This document shows positions 49,453-60,168 of a DNA stretch of 64,000 bases, in pieces (the stretch's first letter is position 1; the number at the start of each line of letters is the position of its first letter). The notes beneath the pieces are model-generated. The model saw only the letters and a list, made by a program, of their open reading frames with translations. It did no database searches and was not told where the DNA came from. The DNA is from Nymphaea colorata (taxonomy: Eukaryota > Streptophyta > Magnoliopsida > Nymphaeales > Nymphaeaceae). The translations under genes and the position numbers were made by a program. The stretch covers positions 17,272,464 through 17,336,463 of the forward strand of contig NC_045143.1 in the NCBI RefSeq assembly GCF_008831285.2, in the 5' to 3' direction.

Positions 49453-51213
49453 TCAAGTATAGAATTTTTTGAGATGCAAAGCATTAATTGGAACGGGAAT
49501 TTCAACCCCATCGGCATCAATCAGTCGATAAGAATTGTGAGGTAGAACCTCTTTGACAACATATGGTCCTTCCCAGTTCGGCGCCCATTTTCCTTTGGGT
49601 CTACTCCTGAGTGGAACTATGGATCTTAAAACAAGATCATTTACCTGAAATTTTCTTTCAATGACTGATTTGGCATAATGTCGGGCGACTCTCTTACGAT
49701 AGACTTCGGCATGCTCTGCCGCTTGTAGTCTTTTCTCGTCTAAGAGGTCTAATTGAGTAAGTCTCTTTTTTTGATATTTGTTATTTGGGAGTTCAATGAG
49801 AGCAGCAAATTTCATTGCTGGTTTTTGGACATGTAATGGAAGGACAATTTCCGTTCCATATACTAATTCTGCTGGTGTAGCATTGGTGGGTGTCCGAATT
49901 GTGGTTCGATACGCCCAAAGTGCATTGTGCATTTTCTCGTGCCAATCTCGGCCTGTTTCAACTGTCCTTTCTAAGACACGAATCAAAATCTTGTTGGTTG
50001 CTTCTGCCTGACCATTACCTTGAGGGTAATATGGGGCAGAAAAGTGATGTTGTATTTTGTGTTTATGACAAAGATTGCGCATTTTCTCATTTTTGAAATG
50101 AGTACCGTTATCAGAAACGATATCATGCGGGATGCCAAATCTACACAAAAGATTTTTATGAATGAAGGACACTACGTGTTGTCCTTCGACTGTTTTTAAA
50201 GTGATCGCTTCCACCCATTTGGTGAAGTAATCTGTAGCTGCAAGAAAATACCTGTGTCCATTTGAGGCAGGTGGATTGATTGGACCGACTACGTCGAAGG
50301 CCCACATGGAGAATGGCCATGGTGAGCTGACCGAATGAAGGTACGCTGCTGGAGCATGAATTGATGGTGCATGCAACTGACATTTGATGCATTTCTTGAC
50401 AAATTGGTGACAGTCTCTTTGCATTGTGGGCCAATAGTACCCTGCTCTGACTATCTGCTTGACGAGGGTCTGATACCCTACATGTCCCCCACAAATTCCT
50501 TCATGGGCTTCTTGAATGACTTCTAGTGCCTCATTTGCATCGAGACATCTAGCATATTCTGTGCTGAATCCTCTTCTGTATAGGATGTCGGCTAGAATGA
50601 AATATCTTGAAGACATGTGTCTCAAAACTCTTTGCTCTTTTCGAGACATTTCTGGTGGAAGTGTTCCAGTTTGGAGAAAATCCTTGATGTTCTGATACCA
50701 TGGTGTTTCTCTACTTTCTGCTTGCAACACCTGTTCTGGTATGACAAAAGATGGTTGTTCGAGTCTTCCAACTTCAAAAGATCTGATAGATTCTCCAGGT
50801 TTGAAGGCAATGGTAGAGCCGAAACTGGCTAAACCGTCTACTATTGGGTTAAATTCTCTTTTGACATGTAAGAGTTGACATTCCTCGAACTGTCTTAAGA
50901 GGGAAGCTGCTAACTCTTGATATGGGATCAATTTTTGATCTTTGACTTGCCAATCTCCATTGACCTGACTGACAGCTAAGAGAGAATCTCCAAAAATGCG
51001 AACTCTCTGCACTTTAAATTTGAGCAACATTTTGAGTCCTTGGATTAGGGCCTCGTACTCTGCCACATTATGCGTGCAGGAAAAATTCAATTTGAGAGAG
51101 TAAGGAATCATTTCCCTTTCTAGTGCAACAAGCAATGCATTCATAATCTTTTGGCCAAAGTGCATTTGAAAAACAACATGTTTTCTAACAATTTGGAACC
51201 CATGTTCTTTCAA
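49453..51213 (-). CDS. Tat element second RNase H (C-terminal part) and integrase, copy 1
   Basis: A 586-residue frame. Residues 1-28 are read from LTR fragment E and are not part of the protein; real coding starts at about 51127. It then holds the rest of the second, plant-type RNase H (NVAEYEALIQGLK, FGDSLLAVSQVNGDW, and a closing VDGLASF), the integrase zinc domain (H-H-C-C in HEGICGGH...KKCIKCQ), the integrase core with D (WAFDVVGPI), D (VSDNGTHF) and E (QGNGQAEATNKIL), and a C-terminal domain (VNDLVLRS...NWEGPYVV). Integrase joins the cDNA to host DNA. All visible catalytic residues are kept, but the polyprotein upstream is cut off by the inserted segment, so this is a fragment of the frame that ends at 60169. 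Confidence 0.9.
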   Translation of the reverse strand: MKEHGFQIVRKHVVFQMHFGQKIMNALLVALEREMIPYSLKLNFSCTHNVAEYEALIQGLKMLLKFKVQRVRIFGDSLLAVSQVNGDWQVKDQKLIPYQELAASLLRQFEECQLLHVKREFNPIVDGLASFGSTIAFKPGESIRSFEVGRLEQPSFVIPEQVLQAESRETPWYQNIKDFLQTGTLPPEMSRKEQRVLRHMSSRYFILADILYRRGFSTEYARCLDANEALEVIQEAHEGICGGHVGYQTLVKQIVRAGYYWPTMQRDCHQFVKKCIKCQLHAPSIHAPAAYLHSVSSPWPFSMWAFDVVGPINPPASNGHRYFLAATDYFTKWVEAITLKTVEGQHVVSFIHKNLLCRFGIPHDIVSDNGTHFKNEKMRNLCHKHKIQHHFSAPYYPQGNGQAEATNKILIRVLERTVETGRDWHEKMHNALWAYRTTIRTPTNATPAELVYGTEIVLPLHVQKPAMKFAALIELPNNKYQKKRLTQLDLLDEKRLQAAEHAEVYRKRVARHYAKSVIERKFQVNDLVLRSIVPLRSRPKGKWAPNWEGPYVVKEVLPHNSYRLIDADGVEIPVPINALHLKKFYT

Positions 51214-51670
51214 AAGAATGAATTCTACAAATCACATGATTTGACAAAAGAAGAGTTCAAAATCAATTTTTATCATAAGATGATCATCATCATCTAGAGT
51301 TCACAACAAAGAACTCAATTCCAAATCTTCAAAAATCCTCATGAATTATGTGTTTCAAATAACACCAAAACAAAGGTTTTTAAACCAACTTGAAAACCCC
51401 CAATATTCAAATTCATTTATTCAAAAAAATGAATTTCGGTTCTTGAATCCAAAACCTCAATGCATAAGCATATAAGACTTACACCAATAACTCGTATATG
51501 ATCCAAATGATCCTTAGTCCTTGGTCTAATTACCCCTGTTAAAGGCGGCAGGAACGGTTGGACCTCGTACCGACGAGCGGATCCCTTTCTCTTGAAAATT
51601 TTCTCAAAACCCCAATTTTAAAAGAATTTTGCTGACTCGCATTTCGACCTTCTTGAAAAGGGAGTGGGGT
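51128..51670 (+). mobile_element. Tat LTR fragment E (U5 end, plus orientation)
   Basis: Reverse complement of 44569-45112 of LTR B, with the same missing 7-bp terminus. It forms the left edge of the segment inserted into the RNase H coding sequence. Its inner end (ACAAGCAATGC) is inside the LTR, not at an LTR terminus. Confidence 0.9.
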
Positions 51671-52013
51671 ATTGACCTATAGTAGACTGAATCACAAGTA
51701 TCATCATTATCCTTATCAACCATATCTTTTTCCATACAGAAACAACAACCAGCAATAGGCTTTCCAGACTTATTACAAGCTCTAGTCAATGAATTGTATG
51801 TTTCAGTTGAAAATCAAGGACTCTATGTTTTAATGGAGCATTAAAAAAGAGAAATAACTTTCATGGGACAACTCTAGTATCTATTGTTAGTGCTTGTGTC
51901 AATAAATCCTATCTAGATAGAGAAACCTTGAATTTCCAAGAAAAGAACATTCTCCTACACTAATATATATATATATATATATATATATCTATTTATCTAT
52001 CTATCTATCTATC

Positions 52014-52058
<45 letters not shown>

Positions 52059-52119
52059 ACTGGTGAACCGTCACAGTAAGCTTTCACTTTTCAATTTCTT
52101 CGAAATTCCATTCAACTAT
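51671..52119 (-). repeat. Unit X', inverted copy of unit X
   Basis: Reverse complement of 44118-44568, including the compound microsatellite at about 51963-52058. It joins integrase copy 2 at 52119/52120. Confidence 0.9.
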
Positions 52120-53280
52120 TCTTCAAGATATTTCATTCTAGCCGACATCCTATACAGAAGAGGATTCAGCACAGAATATGCTAGATGTCTCGATGCAAAT
52201 GAGGCACTAGAAGTCATTCAAGAAGCCCATGAAGGAATTTGTGGGGGACATGTAGGGTATCAGACCCTCGTCAAGCAGATAGTCAGAGCAGGGTACTATT
52301 GGCCCACAATGCAAAGAGACTGTCACCAATTTGTCAAGAAATGCATCAAATGTCAGTTGCATGCACCATCAATTCATGCTCCAGCAGCGTACCTTCATTC
52401 GGTCAGCTCACCATGGCCATTCTCCATGTGGGCCTTCGACGTAGTCGGTCCAATCAATCCACCTGCCTCAAATGGACACAGGTATTTTCTTGCAGCTACA
52501 GATTACTTCACCAAATGGGTGGAAGCGATCACTTTAAAAACAGTCGAAGGACAACACGTAGTGTCCTTCATTCATAAAAATCTTTTGTGTAGATTTGGCA
52601 TCCCGCATGATATCGTTTCTGATAACGGTACTCATTTCAAAAATGAGAAAATGCGCAATCTTTGTCATAAACACAAAATACAACATCACTTTTCTGCCCC
52701 ATATTACCCTCAAGGTAATGGTCAGGCAGAAGCAACCAACAAGATTTTGATTCGTGTCTTAGAAAGGACAGTTGAAACAGGCCGAGATTGGCACGAGAAA
52801 ATGCACAATGCACTTTGGGCGTATCGAACCACAATTCGGACACCCACCAATGCTACACCAGCAGAATTAGTATATGGAACGGAAATTGTCCTTCCATTAC
52901 ATGTCCAAAAACCAGCAATGAAATTTGCGGCTCTCATTGAACTCCCAAATAACAAATATCAAAAAAAGAGACTTACTCAATTAGACCTCTTAGACGAGAA
53001 AAGACTACAAGCGGCAGAGCATGCCGAAGTCTATCGTAAGAGAGTCGCCCGACATTATGCCAAATCAGTCATTGAAAGAAAATTTCAGGTAAATGATCTT
53101 GTTTTAAGATCCATAGTTCCACTCAGGAGTAGACCCAAAGGAAAATGGGCGCCGAACTGGGAAGGACCATATGTTGTCAAAGAGGTTCTACCTCACAATT
53201 CTTATCGACTGATTGATGCCGATGGGGTTGAAATTCCCGTTCCAATTAATGCTTTGCATCTCAAAAAATTCTATACTTGA
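52039..53280 (+). CDS. Tat integrase, copy 2 (inverted, 5'-truncated)
   Basis: A 413-residue frame. The first 27 residues come from the (GT)n tract and unit X'; integrase sequence begins at 52120 (SRYFILADILYRRG). It contains the complete zinc domain, the D-D-E core and the C-terminal domain, identical in protein sequence to copy 1. The second RNase H and everything upstream are absent. The start ATG within the microsatellite is accidental and no promoter is evident. Confidence 0.88.
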
Positions 53281-54321
53281 ATTTGCAATTCAAAAAAAAA
53301 AAAATTCAAAATAGTTGTGCTTTGATAAGCACGTTTGTAACAATTTTCAAACCAACTATGGGGCATGGTATCCCTTAGGGAAAAGTTTCAAAAATGCATC
53401 AAAATTTTCAAACTCAACCCATGTCTTGAGGGCAATTGCAAGGGCATCGTCTTGAAATAGGCAAGAAATTTCACAGACATTGAGGGACTTATGTATAGTA
53501 ATTAATGTTGGTCCCGACAATCGGCATTTGTAAAGGTCTAGCATGAGATGCCATAAGAAAAAGTCTTGTCACCTAAAAGACCTTGGCAAGATGCTAGAAA
53601 AAGCTATCAAGCGAAATGAGTTGAGCAATGAGCTCGGGGTGAGTGTAGTTGTTCCTCTGGTTCAAAGCTCAGCAGGCGCGGGTGGGCATATGACCTATGC
53701 TTACGCCGTGAAGCTAAAAAGCAATCCATGAACATTTTGCTTATATTAAGTCTCCTAAAGCCTTCTGAATTCGAGCAAGTAAGCCCGGGGAGTGTTTTAC
53801 ATTTGGTACCCTGAGGCCAACTGGTCTAGGAGTTACCGGCCCAAAGCTTGTTACAAGGGTTCAGAAGAAAGCCCGATAGACTTGATATTACACAAAGCAA
53901 ACTACACAAAACCGCCAAAGCGGTGGAACTCCGTAGTAGCTTTTGGGGTGGTGAGGAATTTCTCCCAAGAGTGAAGGGTGGCTCAAAAAGAAAATCAAAA
54001 TTCAAAAGCAAAAGCGAGTATATGAAAAACTAAGTAAAAGAAGAGAAAAAGCACTTGCCAATGGTTTAGAAGGCATCGAGGGCAAATTTCTCAAAGCATC
54101 AAATGCAAAAACTTTCACAATTACAAAATTTTTCAACCAACATTAATTCCTGTACAAAGTCTCCAATGAGATGGAGAAAAATCTTCTTATTTCAGGTCTA
54201 TGCCTAGCATTTCCCCTCGAGCGAGGATGGTTCAACATCATTTGAAAAATGGATTTTCCAAACGATTTGCAAAAATTTGGTGCGTGAATCTTTGCTATTA
54301 AGCAAATTATTCAATTTGCTT
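53281..54321 (+). mobile_element. Tat 3' non-coding region, copy 2
   Basis: Reverse-complement equivalent of 48413-49452, with the same short recurring frames. Confidence 0.75.
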
Positions 54322-54340
54322 AACAACAAAGAGGGGCATC
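54322..54340 (+). other. Tat polypurine tract, copy C
   Basis: AACAACAAAGAGGGGCATC immediately precedes the start of LTR C. Confidence 0.8.
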
Positions 54341-57300
54341 TGTTAACACCCCAAATTTTTCCACATCAAAATTGAAGCAATGTGAAAATTTCACAAAAGA
54401 ATTGTGAAAATTTGCAATTTCAAAGCCAATTTCGAATCTAAAGAACAATTAGATTCAAATCGTGAATTTAACCCGATACACGAATCCCAATGCAGGATTA
54501 CGAGTCCAAATTCAATTGCAAATGTCATTTGAAATCCAAATCCAATTGCAAAATGTAAATTTTGACTTAGATCCAAGAATTGGATCTAATTCAGTCTAAA
54601 ATGCTACGTGGGACCCACGTGTGGGCCCCACCTAGCCCGTGTGGTCAAGAGCCCTCCCCAGGGGCCATGCCCCCCTCCATTTAAAAAAAAAATAATAAAT
54701 AAATATTTTCTCTCAAATTAATTGAAGAAAAGTCATTTTCAAGAAGAAATAAAGGAGAAACCTAGGAAAAGAGAGACATTTATGTCTCTCTCTCTTCTTT
54801 AACCAGATCCTCCTTAAAGAAAAAAATCATTTCCAAGGAAGCAATTACTAGACTGGTCAAACTCACCTAACCTACTTAATCCAAGTAGGTTTGACCCGGG
54901 TGCACTCAAATGTGGTGCCAATTCCAGCTAGGTTCGGTCACAATGGGCTCAACATAGTCAAAACGTAAGTCTGTCTCATGATCCAATTAATGGACGAAAA
55001 TAGACTTTGACCGAACCAAACCCACTTTGACTAAACTCAGTCAAAGTACAATTTAGCTCAATTAAGAGCTTTCTTGACCCAAATTTATCAAATTACCTCA
55101 AATAAAGTCAAACTACTTGCAAATGAGCTTTGACTTTGGTCAATTGGTCGAAATTGATCAATTTGGACAATTTTGCCCTTCTGCGGTCAACTTAAGATTA
55201 AAAAGCCTAAAATGGTTTATGAAAGGCAAATAAACATTTGAATTTGTCAAATGCATGAATCAAATACCAAATTTAAATTGAATTTCTCAAGTGAAAGTTT
55301 GATTCAGTTGAAATCCATTTTCAATCAAGTTTTGGACGAAAATACCCTTTTCGAACCAAATTTGATAAAATTTTTAAATTTTATTAAAATTTAAATTTAA
55401 TTATATAATTCAATGGCATTTGGAGCTTAGTAACTAGGTTTTAACCTTATAAGCTCGATTTCAAACAAAAAATAAATAAATAGTACAAAATAAGGGCAAA
55501 ACCCTGTGCAAGGGCATTTTCGTCCAAAATTTTGGTCAAAATGGTCACCTAGGTCTGAACCCAAGTTGACCAAACCTAGCCCAGCCCACCTAGCTCGTGG
55601 AAATAGGCTGAGAAATGGTCAATTAGAGCCTTTAAAGTCTATTTAACTCATTTTACAAGTCCCAAGGTCTTAAGCAAGTTCCCAAGGTGAGTTAAGAAGG
55701 TGGTTGAACCCACCTCCTCCTCTATATAAACCTCCCCTTGGCCACCAAGGGGGAGGACGAAATTTTGGAGCATTCTATCAAATTGCTGCAGCTAAGGAGC
55801 TAGGAGGGAGAAGCCAAGGAAGAGAGAAGAGGTTCGTCCAAGCCCCCTTCCCCTTTTTCTCCCATTCTCTTCTTCACTTTCTTCTATTCTCCCCATTGAT
55901 TTTGCTAAGCTAGGGTGCTTAAGTGAACCCTTATTTACTTAGGATTTTCGTGGTGAGAAGCCCTCTTTACCACTCCAAATTCCAGCAAGCAAGCTATTTC
56001 TTATTCTAGCTTTGCTAAGCTTGAATCCACGGTTGGATTCTTGCTTAGGATTGCTTGGGTTAGAAAACAAGTGAAGACGAAGGACAAACATCAAGACCGA
56101 CCGCAAGGTAGGTGATCTTAACTCACTTCTCTTCTACTTTAGCTTATTGTTGATTTATTTTAATTCCAACAATTCGTGGGAGGGTTTATTTTCATTTGCT
56201 TACGGCTGGGAATGATGTCCAGCTAAGGGAAACCTACGCTTCAATGTACATGTTAATGCATAATGCATACATATGTCGTTTTTTTTTTTCTTAAATATGA
56301 ACCCAAGTATCAAATTTTGAAATTGGCCCCAAGGCCACGTCCCTTTCAAAGGAACCAACTTAATACCATTTTAAACTTCCTACCATGAGAGAATCTCACG
56401 GTGAGAGAGTGATTTTGCTGCACCATGTATGATGAAAATGCCTATAAGGGATGGATACGTTTTTATGAATGTGATCCACCCTTGCATGGCGAAATGATGG
56501 ACGAAAGCTTGAGTAGTGTTTTATTTTCTTTCTTATTCACAGTCATTTCGATTCATGTCTTTCAATTCAATTAATCAAGGGTAGTAGGGAAGATTTGAAA
56601 CAAGTTCTCAATCTTCCTACATAAAAGAACCCAGCTATGAATCATCATGATTCATGAGTCATGCGGTCCCTTGATAAAATTTCATTTTGAAAAGTAAGGT
56701 ACATATATGTATACATTGTTATATATGTACATATATGTATCCAATTTCTTGTCACAAATTACATTCCTCCCTTAAAATCAGGTTGGAACATGTTTCCAAA
56801 CCGGTCTTTAAGGAAATGGGCCATTTTTATTGATTTTTCTAGTGCAAGATTATAAATTATTTTCATTTCATTTTTACTTAATTTCAGCAAACCCATACGT
56901 AAGATGTATGTATGTTGTTGAAATCAGACCATGTTTCATAGGAATTGGTTCAAGAATATCAAAATTTACATATTTGAAATACCAACCATCCTAGAATCAT
57001 CCAAAGGAGTTGATGATTTCATTACTACGAAATCTGGAATTTGAATAGATTTGGAAAACTCATTGTTTCTATCTAAGAAACAAGTCCTTATTGGAATCAA
57101 TGTCCACAATTTTCAGCTATTTAAATCAACACAAGGTCTGATTTTTAGCTATTTTGAGACAAAAGTGGACGTCATCCATGTCTCCCATCCGTTTCAAAGA
57201 TTGAACTTGACATCATTTATATATTTTCATCATTTTGATAATTTTATGTCAAGCCTCAAGCTTATGGACTACATCTCTAATTCATGTGCTTAATCATATA

Positions 57301-58172
57301 ATGAGCACATATAGAGAAAGTCCTACATTTTAATCAATCTTCATGTATAGATTGTATGACGTGCAATACGGACTTTGAGATATTATGAGGGAGTGAAGAA
57401 TATATGTTTCATATGAATGAATCTTGATGGATTATGAGAGAGAGAAGAATGAATTTTCCATATAGTTTCCATTCTCGTTTCATGCATTCACTTTCACTCA
57501 AAATCAATTGCACCACATGCACATTCTCAAGAAATTAAGTGATTCAAATTTAAGTTGCAAAAAAATGACCAAGTCATATTGCAATGAGAATTTGTAAACT
57601 TCACTTAACTTCAAAAGAAAACACAAGCAATGCATTCATAATCTTTTGGCCAAAGTGCATTTGAAAAACAACATGTTTTCTAACAATTTGGAACCCATGT
57701 TCTTTCAAAAGAATGAATTCTACAAATCACATGATTTGACAAAAGAAGAGTTCAAAATCAATTTTTATCATAAGATGATCATCATCATCTAGAGTTCACA
57801 ACAAAGAACTCAATTCCAAATCTTCAAAAATCCTCATGAATTATGTGTTTCAAATAACACCAAAACAAAGGTTTTTAAACCAACTTGAAAACCCCCAATA
57901 TTCAAATTCATTTATTCAAAAAAATGAATTTCGGTTCTTGAATCCAAAACCTCAATGCATAAGCATATAAGACTTACACCAATAACTCGTATATGATCCA
58001 AATGATCCTTAGTCCTTGGTCTAATTACCCCTGTTAAAGGCGGCAGGAACGGTTGGACCTCGTACCGACGAGCGGATCCCTTTCTCTTAAAAATTTTCTC
58101 AAAACCCCAATTTTAAAAGAATTTTGCTGACTCGCATTTCGACCTTCTTGAAAAGGGAGTGGGGTGCGAACA
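54341..58172 (+). mobile_element. Tat-type LTR C (3.83 kb, complete)
   Basis: Starts TGTTAACACCCC and ends GGGGTGCGAACA. A TATA box (TATATAAA) at 55723-55730 places the transcription start near 55.76 kb, giving a U3 of about 1.4 kb and R-U5 of about 2.4 kb. A donor-like GCAAG|GTAGGT lies at 56103-56112. It is preceded by a polypurine tract, like a 3' LTR, yet followed by the first bases of a primer-binding site (GATGGC), like a 5' LTR, so it sits between two truncated element bodies. Confidence 0.93.
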
Positions 58173-58397
58173 GATGGCAAATCAGTCATTGAAAGAAAAT
58201 TTCAGGTAAATGATCTTGTTTTAAGATCCATAGTTCCACTCAGGAGTAGACCCAAAGGAAAATGGGCGCCGAACTGGGAAGGACCATATGTTGTCAAAGA
58301 GGTTCTACCTCACAATTCTTATCGACTGATTGATGCCGATGGGGTTGAAATCCCCGATCCAATTAATGCTTTGCATCTCAAAAAATTCTATACTTGA
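58164..58397 (+). pseudogene. Tat integrase C-terminal scrap, copy 3
   Basis: From 58179 the sequence is the last ~72 codons of integrase (KSVIERKFQVNDLVLRS ... LHLKKFYT), with one V-to-D change (EIPDPIN). It is fused directly to the GATGGC that follows LTR C. Gag, protease, RT, RNase H and most of the integrase have been deleted between primer-binding site and this point. A GCA/CA overlap at the junction is compatible with microhomology-mediated deletion. Confidence 0.88.
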
Positions 58398-59326
58398 ATT
58401 TGCAATTCAAAAAAAAAAAAAATTCAAAATAGTTGTGCTTTGATAAGCACGTTTGTAACAATTTTCAAACCAACTAAGGGGCATGGTATCCCTTAGGGAA
58501 AAGTTTCAAAAATGCATCAAAATTTTCAAACTCAACCCATGTCTTGAAGACAATTGCAAGGGCATCGTCTTGAAATAGGCAAGAAATTTCACAGACATTG
58601 AGGGACTTATGTATAGTAATTAATGTTGGTCCCGACAATCGGCATTTGTAAAGGTCTAGCATGAGATGCCATAAGAAAAAGTCTTGTCACCTAAAAGACC
58701 TTGGCAAGATGCTAGAAAAAGCTATCAAGCGAAATGAGTTGAGCAATGAGCTCGGGGTGAGTGTAGTTGTTCCTCTGGTTCAAAGCTCAGCAGGCGCGGG
58801 TGGGCATATGACCTATGCTTACGCCGTGAAGCTAAAAAGCAATCCATGAACATTTTGCTTATATTAAGTCTCCTAAAGCCTTCTGAATTCGAGCAAGTAA
58901 GCCCGGGGAGTGTTTTACATTTGGTACCCTGAGGCCAACTGGTCTAGGAGTTACCGGCCCAAAGCTTGTTACAAGGGTTCAGAAGAAAGCCCGATAGACT
59001 TGATATTACACAAAGCAAACTACACAAAACCGCCAAAGCGGTGGAACTCCGTAGTAGCTTTTGGGGTGGTGAGGAATTTCTCCCAAGAGTGAAGGGTGGC
59101 TCAAAAAGAAAATCAAAATTCAAAAGCAAAAGCGAGTATGTGAAAAACTAAGTAAAAGAAGAGAAAAAGCACTTGCCAATGGTTTAGAAGGCATCGAGGG
59201 CAAATTTCTCAAAGCATCAAATGCAAAAACTTTCACAATTACAAAATTTTTCAACCAACATTAATTCCTCTACAAAGTCTCCAATGAGATGGAGAAAAAA
59301 CTTCTTATTTCAGGTCTATGCCTAGC
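58398..59326 (+). mobile_element. Tat 3' non-coding region, copy 3 (truncated)
   Basis: Matches copies 1 and 2 up to GGTCTATGCCTAGCATT, then breaks into leader sequence of opposite orientation; the last part of the region, the polypurine tract and the LTR are missing. Confidence 0.8.
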
Positions 59327-59852
59327 ATTGACTCCTCCAAGGGTTTTCTAGATTTGGGCTCTCCATTTCTCCTTGTTCACCCAGCGATATACCGGGACTA
59401 TTGTCCGTTTCGGTACTAATGGGGGGACTTCTCAGTCCAATTGGGTGGTCCAGTTGTAAGGCTATATCTTGGACTAATGTCCTAGAAATAGCCCGGCAAC
59501 ATGATGACCGGGATATGATATAGGTAAGGATTTGTTTTTCAAAATTCATGAGAAGATGCAAAATAGATGGCTCTATTGCATACATTCCTAAGAGATAGAT
59601 TTGAAATTTTGAGAGCATACATGGGCTGCATACAATCCTTAAATTGAGGAGGGGTAGGATAAATTGAAATGAATAAGGTTCATGAAATCTCCTCAATGTA
59701 CACTACATGATGTCGGTATGCATTTTTGTGAGTTTAATTTTTTTTTTTTTTTTTTTTTGTGCAATTGATGTCCGACATTGGTGAAAATAACTCATATATG
59801 ATCCAAATAAGTCTTTAGACAAACAATGACGGGTCCCACCGGGTGTGCCATC
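59327..59852 (-). mobile_element. Tat leader and primer-binding site, copy D
   Basis: Minus-strand leader following LTR fragment D. The primer-binding-site region reads GATGGCACACCCGGTGGGAC (59833-59852), one base different from copy A. It extends about 275 bp beyond what remains of the copy A leader, and a frame here (59322-59696 minus) contains no Gag motif. It ends abruptly at 59327 against the opposite-strand 3' region. Confidence 0.75.
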
Positions 59853-60168
59853 TGTTCGCACCCCACTCCCTTTTCAAGAAGGTCGAAATGCGAGTCAGCA
59901 AAATTCTTTTAAAATTTGGGTTTTGAGAAAATTTTCAAGAGAAAGGGATCCGCTCGTCGGTACGAGGTCCAACCGTTCCTGCCGCCTTTAACAGGGGTAA
60001 TTAGACCAAGGACTAAGGATCATTTGGATCATATACGAGTTATTGATGTAAGTCCTATATGCTTATGCATTGAGGTTTTGGATTCAAGAACCGAAATTCA
60101 TTTTTTTGAATAAATGAATTTGAATATTGGGGGTTTTCAAGTTGGTTTAAAAACCTTTGTTTTGGTGT
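59853..60168 (-). mobile_element. Tat LTR fragment D (U5 end, minus orientation)
   Basis: The last ~316 bp of an LTR, ending correctly (GCGAACA) next to the primer-binding site but cut at its inner side at GGTGT, where it joins the RNase H coding sequence. With fragment E it makes the inserted segment 51128-60168 bounded by inverted LTR ends. Confidence 0.88.

Larger units (their letters stand above)
44118..52119. repeat. Inverted repeat pair 1 (about 1-kb arms)
   Basis: The left arm 44118-45112 (unit X plus the U5 end of LTR B) is matched in reverse complement by 51128-52119. Both arms contain the same LTR-to-X junction (TCAAT|ACCCCAC), so this LTR end had already lost its terminal 7 bp before the copy was made. 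Everything between 45113 and 51127 is spacer for this pair. Confidence 0.9.
44569..58172. repeat. Inverted repeat pair 2 (about 6-kb arms)
   Basis: Arm 1, 44569-50613 (LTR B, 3' region, most of integrase), is matched in reverse complement by arm 2, 52120-58172 (integrase, 3' region, LTR C). The spacer is 1.5 kb. The integrase proteins from the two arms are identical over about 385 residues, and I noticed only one silent base change there. Scattered differences between the LTRs show that the arms are not simply one sequence written twice. Confidence 0.92.

Noticed and set aside
51128-51213. N-terminal 28 residues of the integrase copy 1 frame
   Set aside because: They are translated LTR fragment E, open by chance.
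52039-52119. Start of integrase copy 2 with a MCVCVCVLV leader
   Set aside because: The leader is a translated (GT)n tract and unit X'; integrase sequence starts only at 52120.
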